Below are positions 1 to 6,908 of a stretch of DNA of 27,929 nt, one piece after another. The stretch spans positions 1 through 27,929 of the forward strand of contig CBDUYD010000017.1 of assembly GCA_965371355.1 (NCBI GenBank), read 5' to 3'. Within the stretch, counting starts at the first letter, position 1; every line of letters starts with the position of its first letter. Both the position numbers and the translations under genes were made by a program. This DNA comes from JASJHI01 sp965371355 (GTDB lineage: Bacteria > Actinomycetota > Acidimicrobiia > Acidimicrobiales > Ilumatobacteraceae). The notes under the pieces are model-generated. The model was not told the origin of the DNA. It saw only the letters and a list, made by a program, of their open reading frames with translations, and ran no database searches.

Positions 1-376
1 CCTCCATGTCGATACCCGCCGGGTCGAGCTTCTCGACCTCGATACGCAGGTCGGCCAGCGACTTGGCGACCGGGCCGCCATCGTCGCTGGCGTGTGAGAT
101 GTCGCGCAGCGGCGCTTGCAGCATGCGGCTGCGGGTGGCCGAACGCTGCTGGAGATCGCGACCCATCGAGTCGACGGCGGCTCGCGCAGCGTTCCTCGAT
201 TCCTCGTCGGAGGGGTCGACCGCCAGTAACTGGTCGACCTGAACCATCGCGCGCGAGCGCAGCTCGTCATCGGGGCTCGGCTCCGGGAGTGCCAGCTCGG
301 CCTTGGTTTCCTCGACGCTGAGGTCGAGACCGAGCGCGGGAAGATTCGACTCGGACTTCTCGGTTGCGTCGGTCAT
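1..376 (-). CDS. telA: TelA-family (toxic anion resistance) protein, N-terminal part
   Basis: This is the N-terminal 125 residues of a protein that runs off the left edge of the window. It starts at the ATG at 374-376, with an AAAGGAA ribosome-binding site about ten bases upstream. The N-terminus is acidic and low in hydrophobicity (MTDATEKSESNLPALG). An Arg/Asp-rich helical stretch follows (SMGRDLQQRSATRSRMLQAP, then GGPVAKSLADLRIEVEKLDP). That pattern, ending in a conserved 'vak.L.dLr..ve.LdP' block, is how I recognise the TelA family (Pfam TelA). TelA proteins are soluble coiled-coil proteins linked to tellurite and other toxic-anion or envelope stress; their mechanism is not settled. The membrane protein at 431-1186 lies 54 bases upstream on the same strand and is probably cotranscribed. 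Only about a third of the usual length is visible, so the family call is good but not certain. Confidence 0.75.
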   Translation of the reverse strand, partial: MTDATEKSESNLPALGLDLSVEETKAELALPEPSPDDELRSRAMVQVDQLLAVDPSDEESRNAARAAVDSMGRDLQQRSATRSRMLQAPLRDISHASDDGGPVAKSLADLRIEVEKLDPAGIDME

Positions 377-430
377 GGGCGGGGTTCCTTTCGTCGGGGC
401 ATCGTTCGTGCCCGGTACTCGGATCGCTGA

Positions 431-1186
431 TCAGTCTGCATATCTACCCGCTCTGTCGGCGAGCTCCTCGAGCGCGGCCATCGCCGCGTCGGCGTCGTCG
501 GGTCGCTTGCCGATGGGTACCTCGGCGAGCGCCGTCGTCGTGCGGTCGAGGGCGGTGAGCGCCGATTCGTTCTGCGCCATCAGCTGCGCGATCCGCTTGC
601 GCTGCTCGGACCGGAGATCGCGACGCCGGATGAGCGAGCTGCGTTCACGGTCGGTCGATGCGGAGTCGCTGTCGTCGACTGCCAGCTCGCCCAATCGGCG
701 GTCGATGTAGGCCTCGTCGATCGTGCTGATGCTCTGATGTGCGACGGCCACCTCATGGAGATTGTCGAGCGCCGAGCTGTAGACCTGCTGGGCGGTCGCC
801 AGGTAACGAGCGTAGGTGAGTTCGCCTGCGTCGAGTCGCCGCTCGAGCACCTTGATCAACGTCTCGCGCTTCTGTTGCAGTGCTCGGAGCTGCTCGGCGG
901 GTTGCGGGTCGTCGATCGCATCGAGTTCGTCGGCGAGCGCGGCGAGTTCTCGTGGATCGACCTCTACGACCCGCGGGATCGCGAACTGCAACTGCGAGAG
1001 TGTTCCGGTTGCCGACATCGTGAGCGGCCACGAGATCGCCGCGACGACGGCGAGGATCACCAGAACGATCGCGAACACGCCGGGCGGTTGCAGCCGGGTC
1101 ACGATCATCCAGACGATGATGCCCAGGAGCACGGCGACGACCCAGGTCGGCGGATAGGTGATGATCGCTCGCCACCAGCTCTTCAC
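431..1186 (-). CDS. Two-TM membrane protein with coiled coil, possible XpaC-like partner of TelA
   Basis: The product has 251 residues. I chose the GTG at 1184-1186 because GGAGGG sits a few bases upstream and the product then begins directly before the membrane region (VKSWWRAII); the longer upstream extension is Arg-rich and looks non-coding. Two hydrophobic segments are visible, at about residues 13-30 and 36-53. The rest is charged and helix-rich, with long Glu/Arg/Leu stretches typical of coiled coil (about residues 75-130 and 165-235). I do not recognise a catalytic motif. In Bacillus, xpaC (a small membrane protein) is encoded next to the TelA homologue yaaN. The same arrangement here, membrane protein then telA, suggests an analogous membrane partner, but this rests on context and topology, not on recognised sequence similarity. 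Confidence 0.7.
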   Translation of the reverse strand: MKSWWRAIITYPPTWVVAVLLGIIVWMIVTRLQPPGVFAIVLVILAVVAAISWPLTMSATGTLSQLQFAIPRVVEVDPRELAALADELDAIDDPQPAEQLRALQQKRETLIKVLERRLDAGELTYARYLATAQQVYSSALDNLHEVAVAHQSISTIDEAYIDRRLGELAVDDSDSASTDRERSSLIRRRDLRSEQRKRIAQLMAQNESALTALDRTTTALAEVPIGKRPDDADAAMAALEELADRAGRYAD

Positions 1187-1368
1187 GGCACGACCCTCCG
1201 CCCATCGACGAATCGGTCGAGGTTGGGCACCCGTCCAGTACGTTCCAGCACGACACGTCGAGGATACCCGGGTGGGGCGCGCCGGGACCGTCGAGCATCG
1301 CGCTCGATCCATCCCGCAACGCATCGGCGGTCGTCCCGGCGGTCTGCAGGATGCCCTGCGCGATCTGT

Positions 1369-1374
1369 CACGAT
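1369..1374 (+). promoter_or_regulatory. -10-like hexamer CACGAT for leaderless adk-like gene
   Basis: CACGAT lies six bases before the GTG at 1381, with no Shine-Dalgarno sequence between. This spacing puts transcription start at the start codon. It is one of nine such sites in the window. Confidence 0.45.
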
Positions 1375-1380
1375 GGGACG

Positions 1381-2022
1381 GTGCACAAATACGTGATCAT
1401 GGGGGTCCAGGGGAGCGGCAAGGGAACCCAGTCGGCCTTGCTCGCCGAGCATTTCGATCTGGTGCACATCGGTGTCGGTGACATCTTCCGGTGGAACGTG
1501 CAGAACCGCACCAAACTCGGAGCGCTGGTTCGGCGGGCGATCGATGATGGCGAACTCGTGAGCGACAACCTCGTCGAGTCGGTCGTGCAGCAGCGATTGC
1601 GCGAGCACGACTGGAACTACGGGTTCATCGTCGACGGATTCCCGCGCAACGCCTCGCAGGCCGAGTTCTTCCTCGAGAGCTTCGACATCGACGCCGTGAT
1701 CAACTTGGAGTTGTCCGACGACGAGGTGCACCGCCGGGTGCTGGCACGCAGGCTCTGCACCGGCTGCGGGCTCGACTACAACCTGATGGCGCACCGACCG
1801 GAGGTGGACGACGTCTGCGACGTCTGCGGAGGGCGGCTCGTGACCCGAGACGACGACAACTCCGAAGCGCTGGCACGTCGGCTTGCCGACTACTACGACA
1901 AGACCCGCCCGGTTCTGGAGATCTTCGAGCGCAAGGAGTTCGTGATGTCGATCGACGCGTCGCCGTCGAGGGACGACGTGTTCGCCGACATCCGCGCACG
2001 GCTCGATCTCCTCGCCCACTGA
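1381..2022 (+). CDS. Adenylate kinase-type nucleoside monophosphate kinase with zinc-type LID
   Basis: A 213-residue protein of normal adenylate kinase length. The P-loop GVQGSGKGTQ is at residues 8-17, the NMP-binding DGFPRN at 85-90, and a four-cysteine LID at residues 126, 129, 146 and 149 (CTGC...CDVC), as in zinc-binding adenylate kinases. The GTG start at 1381 gives the short VHKYVIMG lead-in expected before the P-loop; an upstream ATG in frame adds ten unlikely residues. The usual 'HISTGDmlR' after the P-loop reads HIGVGDIFRWNVQ here, so the conserved Ser-Thr pair is replaced. Bacteria carrying this 'GDiFRWniQ' form often have it as a second kinase besides the ribosomal-operon adk, and the gene here is not beside secY or map. 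It probably phosphorylates AMP, but the nucleotide preference may differ. Confidence 0.85.
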   Translation: MHKYVIMGVQGSGKGTQSALLAEHFDLVHIGVGDIFRWNVQNRTKLGALVRRAIDDGELVSDNLVESVVQQRLREHDWNYGFIVDGFPRNASQAEFFLESFDIDAVINLELSDDEVHRRVLARRLCTGCGLDYNLMAHRPEVDDVCDVCGGRLVTRDDDNSEALARRLADYYDKTRPVLEIFERKEFVMSIDASPSRDDVFADIRARLDLLAH

Positions 2023-2040
2023 CCCCTCGACGCGGCCGCG

Positions 2041-2101
2041 TCCGGTCCGACCGAGCATGATTGAACGGGAACCGGACCGATAAGAGCCGGACCGACAAGC
2101 G
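2041..2101. repeat. Operator-like repeats before the acyl-CoA dehydrogenase gene
   Basis: Two adjacent 15-base units, at 2072-2086 and 2087-2101 (CCGGACCGATAAGAG and CCGGACCGACAAGCG, 12 of 15 identical), lie just before the ribosome-binding site of the gene at 2113. An inverted copy of the CGGTCCG core is at 2043-2049. The arrangement resembles a repressor site, but no regulator gene is nearby. Confidence 0.4.
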
Positions 2102-2112
2102 AGGAGAGCGCG

Positions 2113-3318
2113 ATGGACTTCGAGATTTCCGAGAAGATGACCACGATCCTGGCGATGGTCGGTGAGTTCATGGAGCGCGAGGTCGAGCCGATCGAGCAGG
2201 AGATGCTCCATGGTGACCCCGCGAGGGTCGACGCCATGGTGCGCGACGCCCAGCGGATGGTCCGCGAGATGGATCTGTGGGCGCCGAACCACCCTGTCGA
2301 GTTCGGAGGCCTGGGACTCTCGATGGTCGATCACGGCCTGTTGAGCGAGGCGCTCGGGCGCTCACCGTTCGGCCACACGGTGTTCGGCGTCCAGGCGCCC
2401 GATGCGGGCAACATCGAGATCCTGCACAAGTACGGCACCGAGGAGCAGAAGGAACGTTTCCTGCGGCCGCTCGTGGCGGGAGAGATTCGTAGCTGCTTCT
2501 CGATGACCGAGCCCGAGACCGCCGGGTCGAATCCGACCCTGCTGGCGACGACGGCGGTCGAGGACGGCGACGACTACGTCATCAACGGCCAGAAGTGGTT
2601 CACGTCGTCGGCGGATGGAGCGGCGTTCGCGATCGTCATGGCGGTCACCGACCCGGACGCGCCGCCGCACCGTCGCGCGAGCATGATCCTCGTGCCCACG
2701 GACACGCCGGGGTTCAACCTGATCCGCAACGTCAGCGTGATGGGTCACGCCGGGTCGGGCCACGACAGTCACGCAGAGGTGATCTATCAGTCGTGCCGTG
2801 TCCCGCAGTCCAACCTCCTGGGCGACGAGGGCGGCGGGTTCGTGATCGCCCAGGATCGCCTCGGACCTGGCCGCATCCATCACTGCATGCGTTGGCTGGG
2901 AGTCGCCGCGCGTGCGTTCGAGATGATGTGCCGGCGGGCGAACGAGCGCGTGATCGACGGCGACGGCTCGACGCTCGCCGACCGTCAGATCATCCAGCAC
3001 TGGGTGGCCGAGCTCGACGCGGAGATCCGCGGCGCCCGACTCCAGACGCTGCACGCCGCTTGGGTGATCGACCAACTGGGCGCGAAGGCGGCGCGCGACG
3101 AGATCTCGGCGATCAAGTTCTCTGTCGCCAACACGATGCTGCGCACCGTCGACACGGCGATCCAGGTGCACGGTGCGCTGGGTGTCACCGACGACACGCT
3201 CCTGTCGTACTGGTACCGACACGAGCGCGCAGCACGCATCTACGACGGTGCCGACGAGGTGCACAAGACCTCGCTCGGCCGCCGCATCCTGCGCCGTTAC
3301 GCCACCGCGTCGGCCTGA
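2113..3318 (+). CDS. Acyl-CoA dehydrogenase (ACAD10/11-like subgroup)
   Basis: A 401-residue FAD flavoprotein that would catalyse alpha,beta-dehydrogenation of an acyl-CoA in the cytoplasm. It starts at ATG 2113 after GAGGAG. The ACAD-fold landmarks are in order: an N-terminal helical domain (MDFEISEKMTTILAMVGEF), the middle-domain FAD-contact motif CFSMTEPETAGSNP at about residues 130-143, INGQKWFTSSADGA around 156-169, and a C-terminal helical domain with QVHGALGVT around 350. The end reads RIYDGADEVHK: the 'YDG' puts Asp where medium-chain dehydrogenases have the catalytic Glu (YEG). That is the pattern of ACAD10/11-like enzymes, so the substrate may be a branched or hydroxylated acyl-CoA. 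The adenylate-kinase-like gene lies 90 bases upstream and an acyl-CoA ligase follows. Confidence 0.9.
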   Translation: MDFEISEKMTTILAMVGEFMEREVEPIEQEMLHGDPARVDAMVRDAQRMVREMDLWAPNHPVEFGGLGLSMVDHGLLSEALGRSPFGHTVFGVQAPDAGNIEILHKYGTEEQKERFLRPLVAGEIRSCFSMTEPETAGSNPTLLATTAVEDGDDYVINGQKWFTSSADGAAFAIVMAVTDPDAPPHRRASMILVPTDTPGFNLIRNVSVMGHAGSGHDSHAEVIYQSCRVPQSNLLGDEGGGFVIAQDRLGPGRIHHCMRWLGVAARAFEMMCRRANERVIDGDGSTLADRQIIQHWVAELDAEIRGARLQTLHAAWVIDQLGAKAARDEISAIKFSVANTMLRTVDTAIQVHGALGVTDDTLLSYWYRHERAARIYDGADEVHKTSLGRRILRRYATASA

Positions 3319-3332
3319 GCCTCAACGTACTA

Positions 3333-3358
3333 GGCCGGGAGCGGCTGGTTTTCCGGCC
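3333..3358. terminator. Possible hairpin after the acyl-CoA dehydrogenase gene
   Basis: GGCCGGGA at 3333-3340 pairs with TTCCGGCC at 3351-3358 (one mismatch, ten-base loop). It lies between the stop at 3318 and the promoter-like hexamer of the next gene, so it could separate the two transcripts. There is no T-run after it. Confidence 0.35.
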
Positions 3359-3364
3359 GGTCAC

Positions 3365-3370
3365 TACGCT
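3365..3370 (+). promoter_or_regulatory. -10-like hexamer TACGCT for leaderless acyl-CoA ligase gene
   Basis: TACGCT lies eight bases before the GTG at 3379, with no ribosome-binding site between. It is the same spacing class as the other leaderless sites here. Confidence 0.45.
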
Positions 3371-3378
3371 GCCAACCC

Positions 3379-4902
3379 GTGGGGGACGACATCGACCAGC
3401 CTGTTCGGCTTCTTCCGGCGAGCGATCCCGATGCCGAGGCGCTGAGCGTCGTCGATGGCGGGTCGCTGAGCTGGGACGAGCTGGAAATTCGCGGTCGTCG
3501 GCTCGCGCAGGCTCTGCACGCGGTGGGCGTCTCGCACGGCGCTGCGTTCGCGGTGCTCGCCGAGAACCGGCTCGAGTGGGGCGAGTTGTATCTCGGCAAC
3601 GCCCGCGCGGGCTCGCGGCTGGTCCCGCTCAACTGGCACCTCACCGCCCGTGAGCTGTCCGAGCTGCTGATCGACAGCGGCGCGCAACTCGTCGTCACCG
3701 ACGAAGCACATCGTGAGCAGGCGCTGGCCGCGGCCGAGGCGGCCGGGATCGACCGGCTGATCACGCTCGGCGATCAGTACGAGGCCTGGCTGGCGAGCGC
3801 ACCCGACGACCCGCTCCCCGAGCGCGACGCCGGCTCGCCAATGCTCTTCACCGGTGGCACGACCGGCCGGTCGAAGGGTGTCGATCGCTCCGACCGGCAC
3901 GGCACGGTGGCCGAGTGGCCCTCGCTCGCCGCCGGTTGGGGGCGCCTGGTGCGGATGCCGTCGGGCGGCCGTGCGCTGATCACGACGCCGCTGTACCACG
4001 CCCTCGGCGGCGCGGTGTTCCAGGCCGCGCTCTGCTCTGGCGTACCCGTCGTGGTCGATCGACGTTTCGACGCGGAGCGCACCCTCGACCTCATCGCCCG
4101 CCACCACATCACCACCACCACGATGGTGCCCACCCAGTTCATCCGTCTACTGAAGCTCGACGACGACGTACGTGCCGCCGCCGACGTCTCATCGCTGCGC
4201 TGGGTGCTGCACACCGCGGCGCCGTGCCCCGATTGGGCCAAGCGGGCGATGATCGGCTGGTTCGGGCCGGTGATCTACGAGATGTACGGCTCGTCGGAGG
4301 GTACCGGTCCGGCGCTGTGCAGCAGCGAGGAGTGGCTTGCTCATCCCGGCACGGTCGGCCGGGCGACCGCTCCGATCGAGTACTCGATCGTCGGTGACGA
4401 TGGCGACGACCTGCCCAACGGCGAGGTCGGCACGATCTACTGTCTGCGGGTCGACGGCGCACCGACGTATCACGGTGACCCCGACAAGACCGCGGCGATG
4501 ATCCTCCCCGACGGGCGCTTCACCGTCGGCGACCTCGGCTGGATCGACGACGAGGGATACCTCTACCTCGCCGACCGCCGTGTCGATCTGATCATCACCC
4601 GTGGATCGAACGTGTACCCGGCCGAGATCGAGGGCGTCCTCGTCGAGCACCCAGCGGTCGGTGATGCGGCGGTGTTCGGCATCCCGCATCCCGACTGGGG
4701 CCAGCAGATCATGGCGGTCGTCGAGCCGGTCGAGTCGACACGTGGCGAGGTCGATCTCGACGATCTGCGGGCGTTCGTCGCCGAGCGGCTGGCCGAGTTC
4801 AAGGTTCCGCATGCGTTCGAGGTCACCGATCGGCTGCCGCGCGAGGCCCACGGCAAGCTCAAGAAGCGTCTGCTGCGCGACCGGTACTGGGCCGACGCCT
4901 GA
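3379..4902 (+). CDS. AMP-forming acyl-CoA synthetase (FadD-like)
   Basis: A 507-residue ANL-superfamily ligase that activates a carboxylic acid to acyl-AMP and then acyl-CoA. The phosphate-binding loop FTGGTTGRSKGV is at residues 157-168. The aromatic/Glu motif YGSSEGTG is around 302. The Asp-containing VGDLGWIDDEGYLYLADR is around 379-396, and the hinge and A8 region (IITRGSNVYPAEIE) around 403-416. The C-terminal catalytic lysine is in EAHGKLKKRLL. GTG 3379 gives a normal N-terminus (MGDDIDQPVRLLPASD); the leaderless promoter fits that start. With the dehydrogenase upstream it makes an activation/oxidation pair. The substrate cannot be read from sequence. The gene converges on the dehydrogenase gene at 4925 with a 22-base gap. 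Confidence 0.9.
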   Translation: MGDDIDQPVRLLPASDPDAEALSVVDGGSLSWDELEIRGRRLAQALHAVGVSHGAAFAVLAENRLEWGELYLGNARAGSRLVPLNWHLTARELSELLIDSGAQLVVTDEAHREQALAAAEAAGIDRLITLGDQYEAWLASAPDDPLPERDAGSPMLFTGGTTGRSKGVDRSDRHGTVAEWPSLAAGWGRLVRMPSGGRALITTPLYHALGGAVFQAALCSGVPVVVDRRFDAERTLDLIARHHITTTTMVPTQFIRLLKLDDDVRAAADVSSLRWVLHTAAPCPDWAKRAMIGWFGPVIYEMYGSSEGTGPALCSSEEWLAHPGTVGRATAPIEYSIVGDDGDDLPNGEVGTIYCLRVDGAPTYHGDPDKTAAMILPDGRFTVGDLGWIDDEGYLYLADRRVDLIITRGSNVYPAEIEGVLVEHPAVGDAAVFGIPHPDWGQQIMAVVEPVESTRGEVDLDDLRAFVAERLAEFKVPHAFEVTDRLPREAHGKLKKRLLRDRYWADA

Positions 4903-4924
4903 GCAGCGGTCGCGCGTAGCGTGA

Positions 4925-6106
4925 TCAACCGTCGTTCGAGAGCAGCTCGCGGAACGGCGTAGCGCGATTGGGGCCCGGCTCGCGCGGCAGCCCGAGCACC
5001 CGCTCGCCGAGGGTGTTGCGCTGGATCTCGTCGGTGCCTCCGCCGAGCGACATGCCACGGCAATTGAGCACGTGGTAGGCGTAGTAGTCGGCCTCGTCGT
5101 CGTCCGCTTCCCAGGCCATCGCTCGCGGTCCGCCGAGCAGGTGCGCCAGTTGCGCCGCCCGACGACCCTGAATCGTGCGCCACAGTTTGCCGATCGACGG
5201 ATGGAGCCCGCGGTGGGGGAGCCACGACCTGAGCCGCTCGCCGGTGTTGATGGCTGCGAGCTCCTGTCGGACGAGCGGATCGTCGAGCAGGCCCCGCTGG
5301 CGGGCGAGCTCGACCAGCCCGTCGAACGGGAGGGGATCGCGGCCGGCCTTGGAGCCCTCTGTCGCCGTCCGGGCGCCGCCGAGTGTGGTCCGCTCGTGCC
5401 CGAGCAGTGCGACGGCGAGGGTCCACCCACCGTTCACCTCGCCGACCACCCACTCGGCGGGCACGCGGGCTTCGTCGAGAAAGACCTCGTTGAACTCCGA
5501 GACGCCCGTCATCTGGACGAGCGGACGGACCTCGACCGCGGGCTGGTGCATGTCGATCACGAACATCGTGATCCCGCGGTGCTTCGGCAGCTCGGAGTCG
5601 GTGCGGGCGAGCAGGATGCCGAGGTCGGCGTGCTGCGCCCCCGAGGTCCAGACCTTCTGCCCGGTGACGACCCACTCGTCGCCGTCACCGGTCGCCCGGG
5701 TGGTGAGCCCGGCCAGATCGGACCCCGCACCCGGCTCGGAGTACAGCTGGCACCAGATCTCCTCGCCGCGCAGGCCGGGCGGAACGAAGCGCTGCTGCAG
5801 CGCCGGTGAGCCGTGATCGAGGATCGTCGGCAGTGCCATCCCGATGCCGATCGCGAGGCCGGCCTCCTCGGGAACGATCCGGTCGCCCTTCTCCTCGTGA
5901 AAGGCGCGCTCGTACTCGTCGGGTAGACCCCGGCCGCCGAGTGCGACGGGAACGGTGATGCCCGAGAGGCCCGCCTCGTCGAGTGCGAGGCGGTAGGCGC
6001 GCATCCGCTCGTCGCCCTCGGCGAACGCTGCCAGCCGCGCGGTGAGACCGTCGTGGAACGCTCGAACCTGCGCCCGGAACTCGGGGATGGATGGCACCTT
6101 GGTCAT
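4925..6106 (-). CDS. Acyl-CoA dehydrogenase (FadE-like, GGT-type C-terminus)
   Basis: A 393-residue ACAD-fold protein starting at ATG 6104-6106, with GGAGGG about a dozen bases upstream and AAGAGG directly before the ATG. The N-terminal alpha domain includes LSGITVPVALGGRGLPDEY. The middle domain has CQLYSEPGAGSDLAGL at about residues 139-154 and VTGQKVWTSGAQHAD around 167-181. The C-terminus ends GGTDEIQRNTLGERVLGLPRE. The glycine in 'GGT' occupies the position of the usual catalytic Glu, so any base must come from elsewhere. In mycobacterial steroid catabolism, FadE proteins of this kind can pair with a second FadE in a heterotetramer, which is a possibility here. The methyltransferase gene lies 42 bases upstream on the same strand. 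Confidence 0.9.
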   Translation of the reverse strand: MTKVPSIPEFRAQVRAFHDGLTARLAAFAEGDERMRAYRLALDEAGLSGITVPVALGGRGLPDEYERAFHEEKGDRIVPEEAGLAIGIGMALPTILDHGSPALQQRFVPPGLRGEEIWCQLYSEPGAGSDLAGLTTRATGDGDEWVVTGQKVWTSGAQHADLGILLARTDSELPKHRGITMFVIDMHQPAVEVRPLVQMTGVSEFNEVFLDEARVPAEWVVGEVNGGWTLAVALLGHERTTLGGARTATEGSKAGRDPLPFDGLVELARQRGLLDDPLVRQELAAINTGERLRSWLPHRGLHPSIGKLWRTIQGRRAAQLAHLLGGPRAMAWEADDDEADYYAYHVLNCRGMSLGGGTDEIQRNTLGERVLGLPREPGPNRATPFRELLSNDG

Positions 6107-6148
6107 CCTCTTGAACGACCCTCCAACTCGGTTCGCCGGCCGCTCAGG

Positions 6149-6751
6149 TCATGCGCCGTCGGCGCGGTGGGCGATGACGAGGGTGTCGAGGGCGACGCGC
6201 TCGCCGTCGGGTGTGTCGACGCGCCGCTCGACGACCTCCGCCCGGTCGATCTCGAGCGCCTCGAGCGCGGCGGTCGTACGCTCGACGTCGTAGCAGACGT
6301 CTTCGGCCGATGGGCCACCGTGGCCGTCGGCGACGTTGCTGCGATCGTGGGCGATCACGAAGACCGTTCCCGAGGGGCGAACCCAATCGGCCACCCGCCT
6401 GAGCACCGATCGCTGTACCTCGGAGGGGAGCTGCAGGTAGGCGAGCACCACGAGGTCGACCGGTGACGCCGGCTCCCACGTGGTCGCATCGGCGGTGATC
6501 GTCTCGATCTCGACGCCCCGGTCGTCGGCGAGACGGCGCGCCTTGGTGAGCCCGACCTCGCTGAAGTCGACCGCCGTGACCTTCCAGCCCCGGTCGGCCA
6601 ACCAGACCGCGTTGCGCCCCTCACCCGCCGCGAGGTCGATCGCCTCGCCGGGCGTCACGTCGCCCAGGTACTCGGCGACGAACCGGTTCGGTTCGGCGTG
6701 CCAGATGTACTCGGCCGTCTCGTACCGATGATTCCAACCCTCATCATCCAT
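6149..6751 (-). CDS. Class I SAM-dependent methyltransferase (TehB-like)
   Basis: A 200-residue cytoplasmic enzyme. It starts at ATG 6749-6751 with GGGAGAG five bases upstream; the longer open frame upstream is Arg/Pro-rich and not conserved-looking. It opens with WNHRYETAEYIWHAEPN, the entry typical of small TehB/thiopurine-type methyltransferases. The SAM-binding motif I follows (AIDLAAGEGRNA, residues 37-48), then the acidic ribose-binding VTAVDFSE around 58-65 and motif IV (PVDLVVLAYLQLP). The substrate is unknown; TehB relatives methylate chalcogen oxyanions or small thiols. It lies upstream of the dehydrogenase at 4925-6106 with a 42-base gap and is divergent from the ligase at 6909. 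A second methyltransferase of similar design is at 17028-17582. Confidence 0.85.
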   Translation of the reverse strand: MDDEGWNHRYETAEYIWHAEPNRFVAEYLGDVTPGEAIDLAAGEGRNAVWLADRGWKVTAVDFSEVGLTKARRLADDRGVEIETITADATTWEPASPVDLVVLAYLQLPSEVQRSVLRRVADWVRPSGTVFVIAHDRSNVADGHGGPSAEDVCYDVERTTAALEALEIDRAEVVERRVDTPDGERVALDTLVIAHRADGA

Positions 6752-6908
6752 GTTCTCTCCCTGGCGATTCGTTCGTCGCCCGCGGCGGACGCAACCGAGT
6801 CTGGCGGGTGGGCGCCCGGATCTCCCAACCCGTCCGACGCTTCGTCTGCCTCGGGGATGGACGGGTGACCTGTGGCACACTGGCGGCACCGCGAATCGAG
6901 GAGACCGA

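Noticed and set aside
1187..1380. Possible extra small gene between the membrane protein and adenylate kinase genes
   Set aside because: The open frames here are Arg/Pro-rich with no ribosome-binding site or recognisable product. The stretch is best read as a divergent promoter region.
2595..3653. A 352-codon frame across the end of the dehydrogenase and start of the ligase genes
   Set aside because: It is Arg-rich and lacks any motif, and it overlaps two genes with clear catalytic features.
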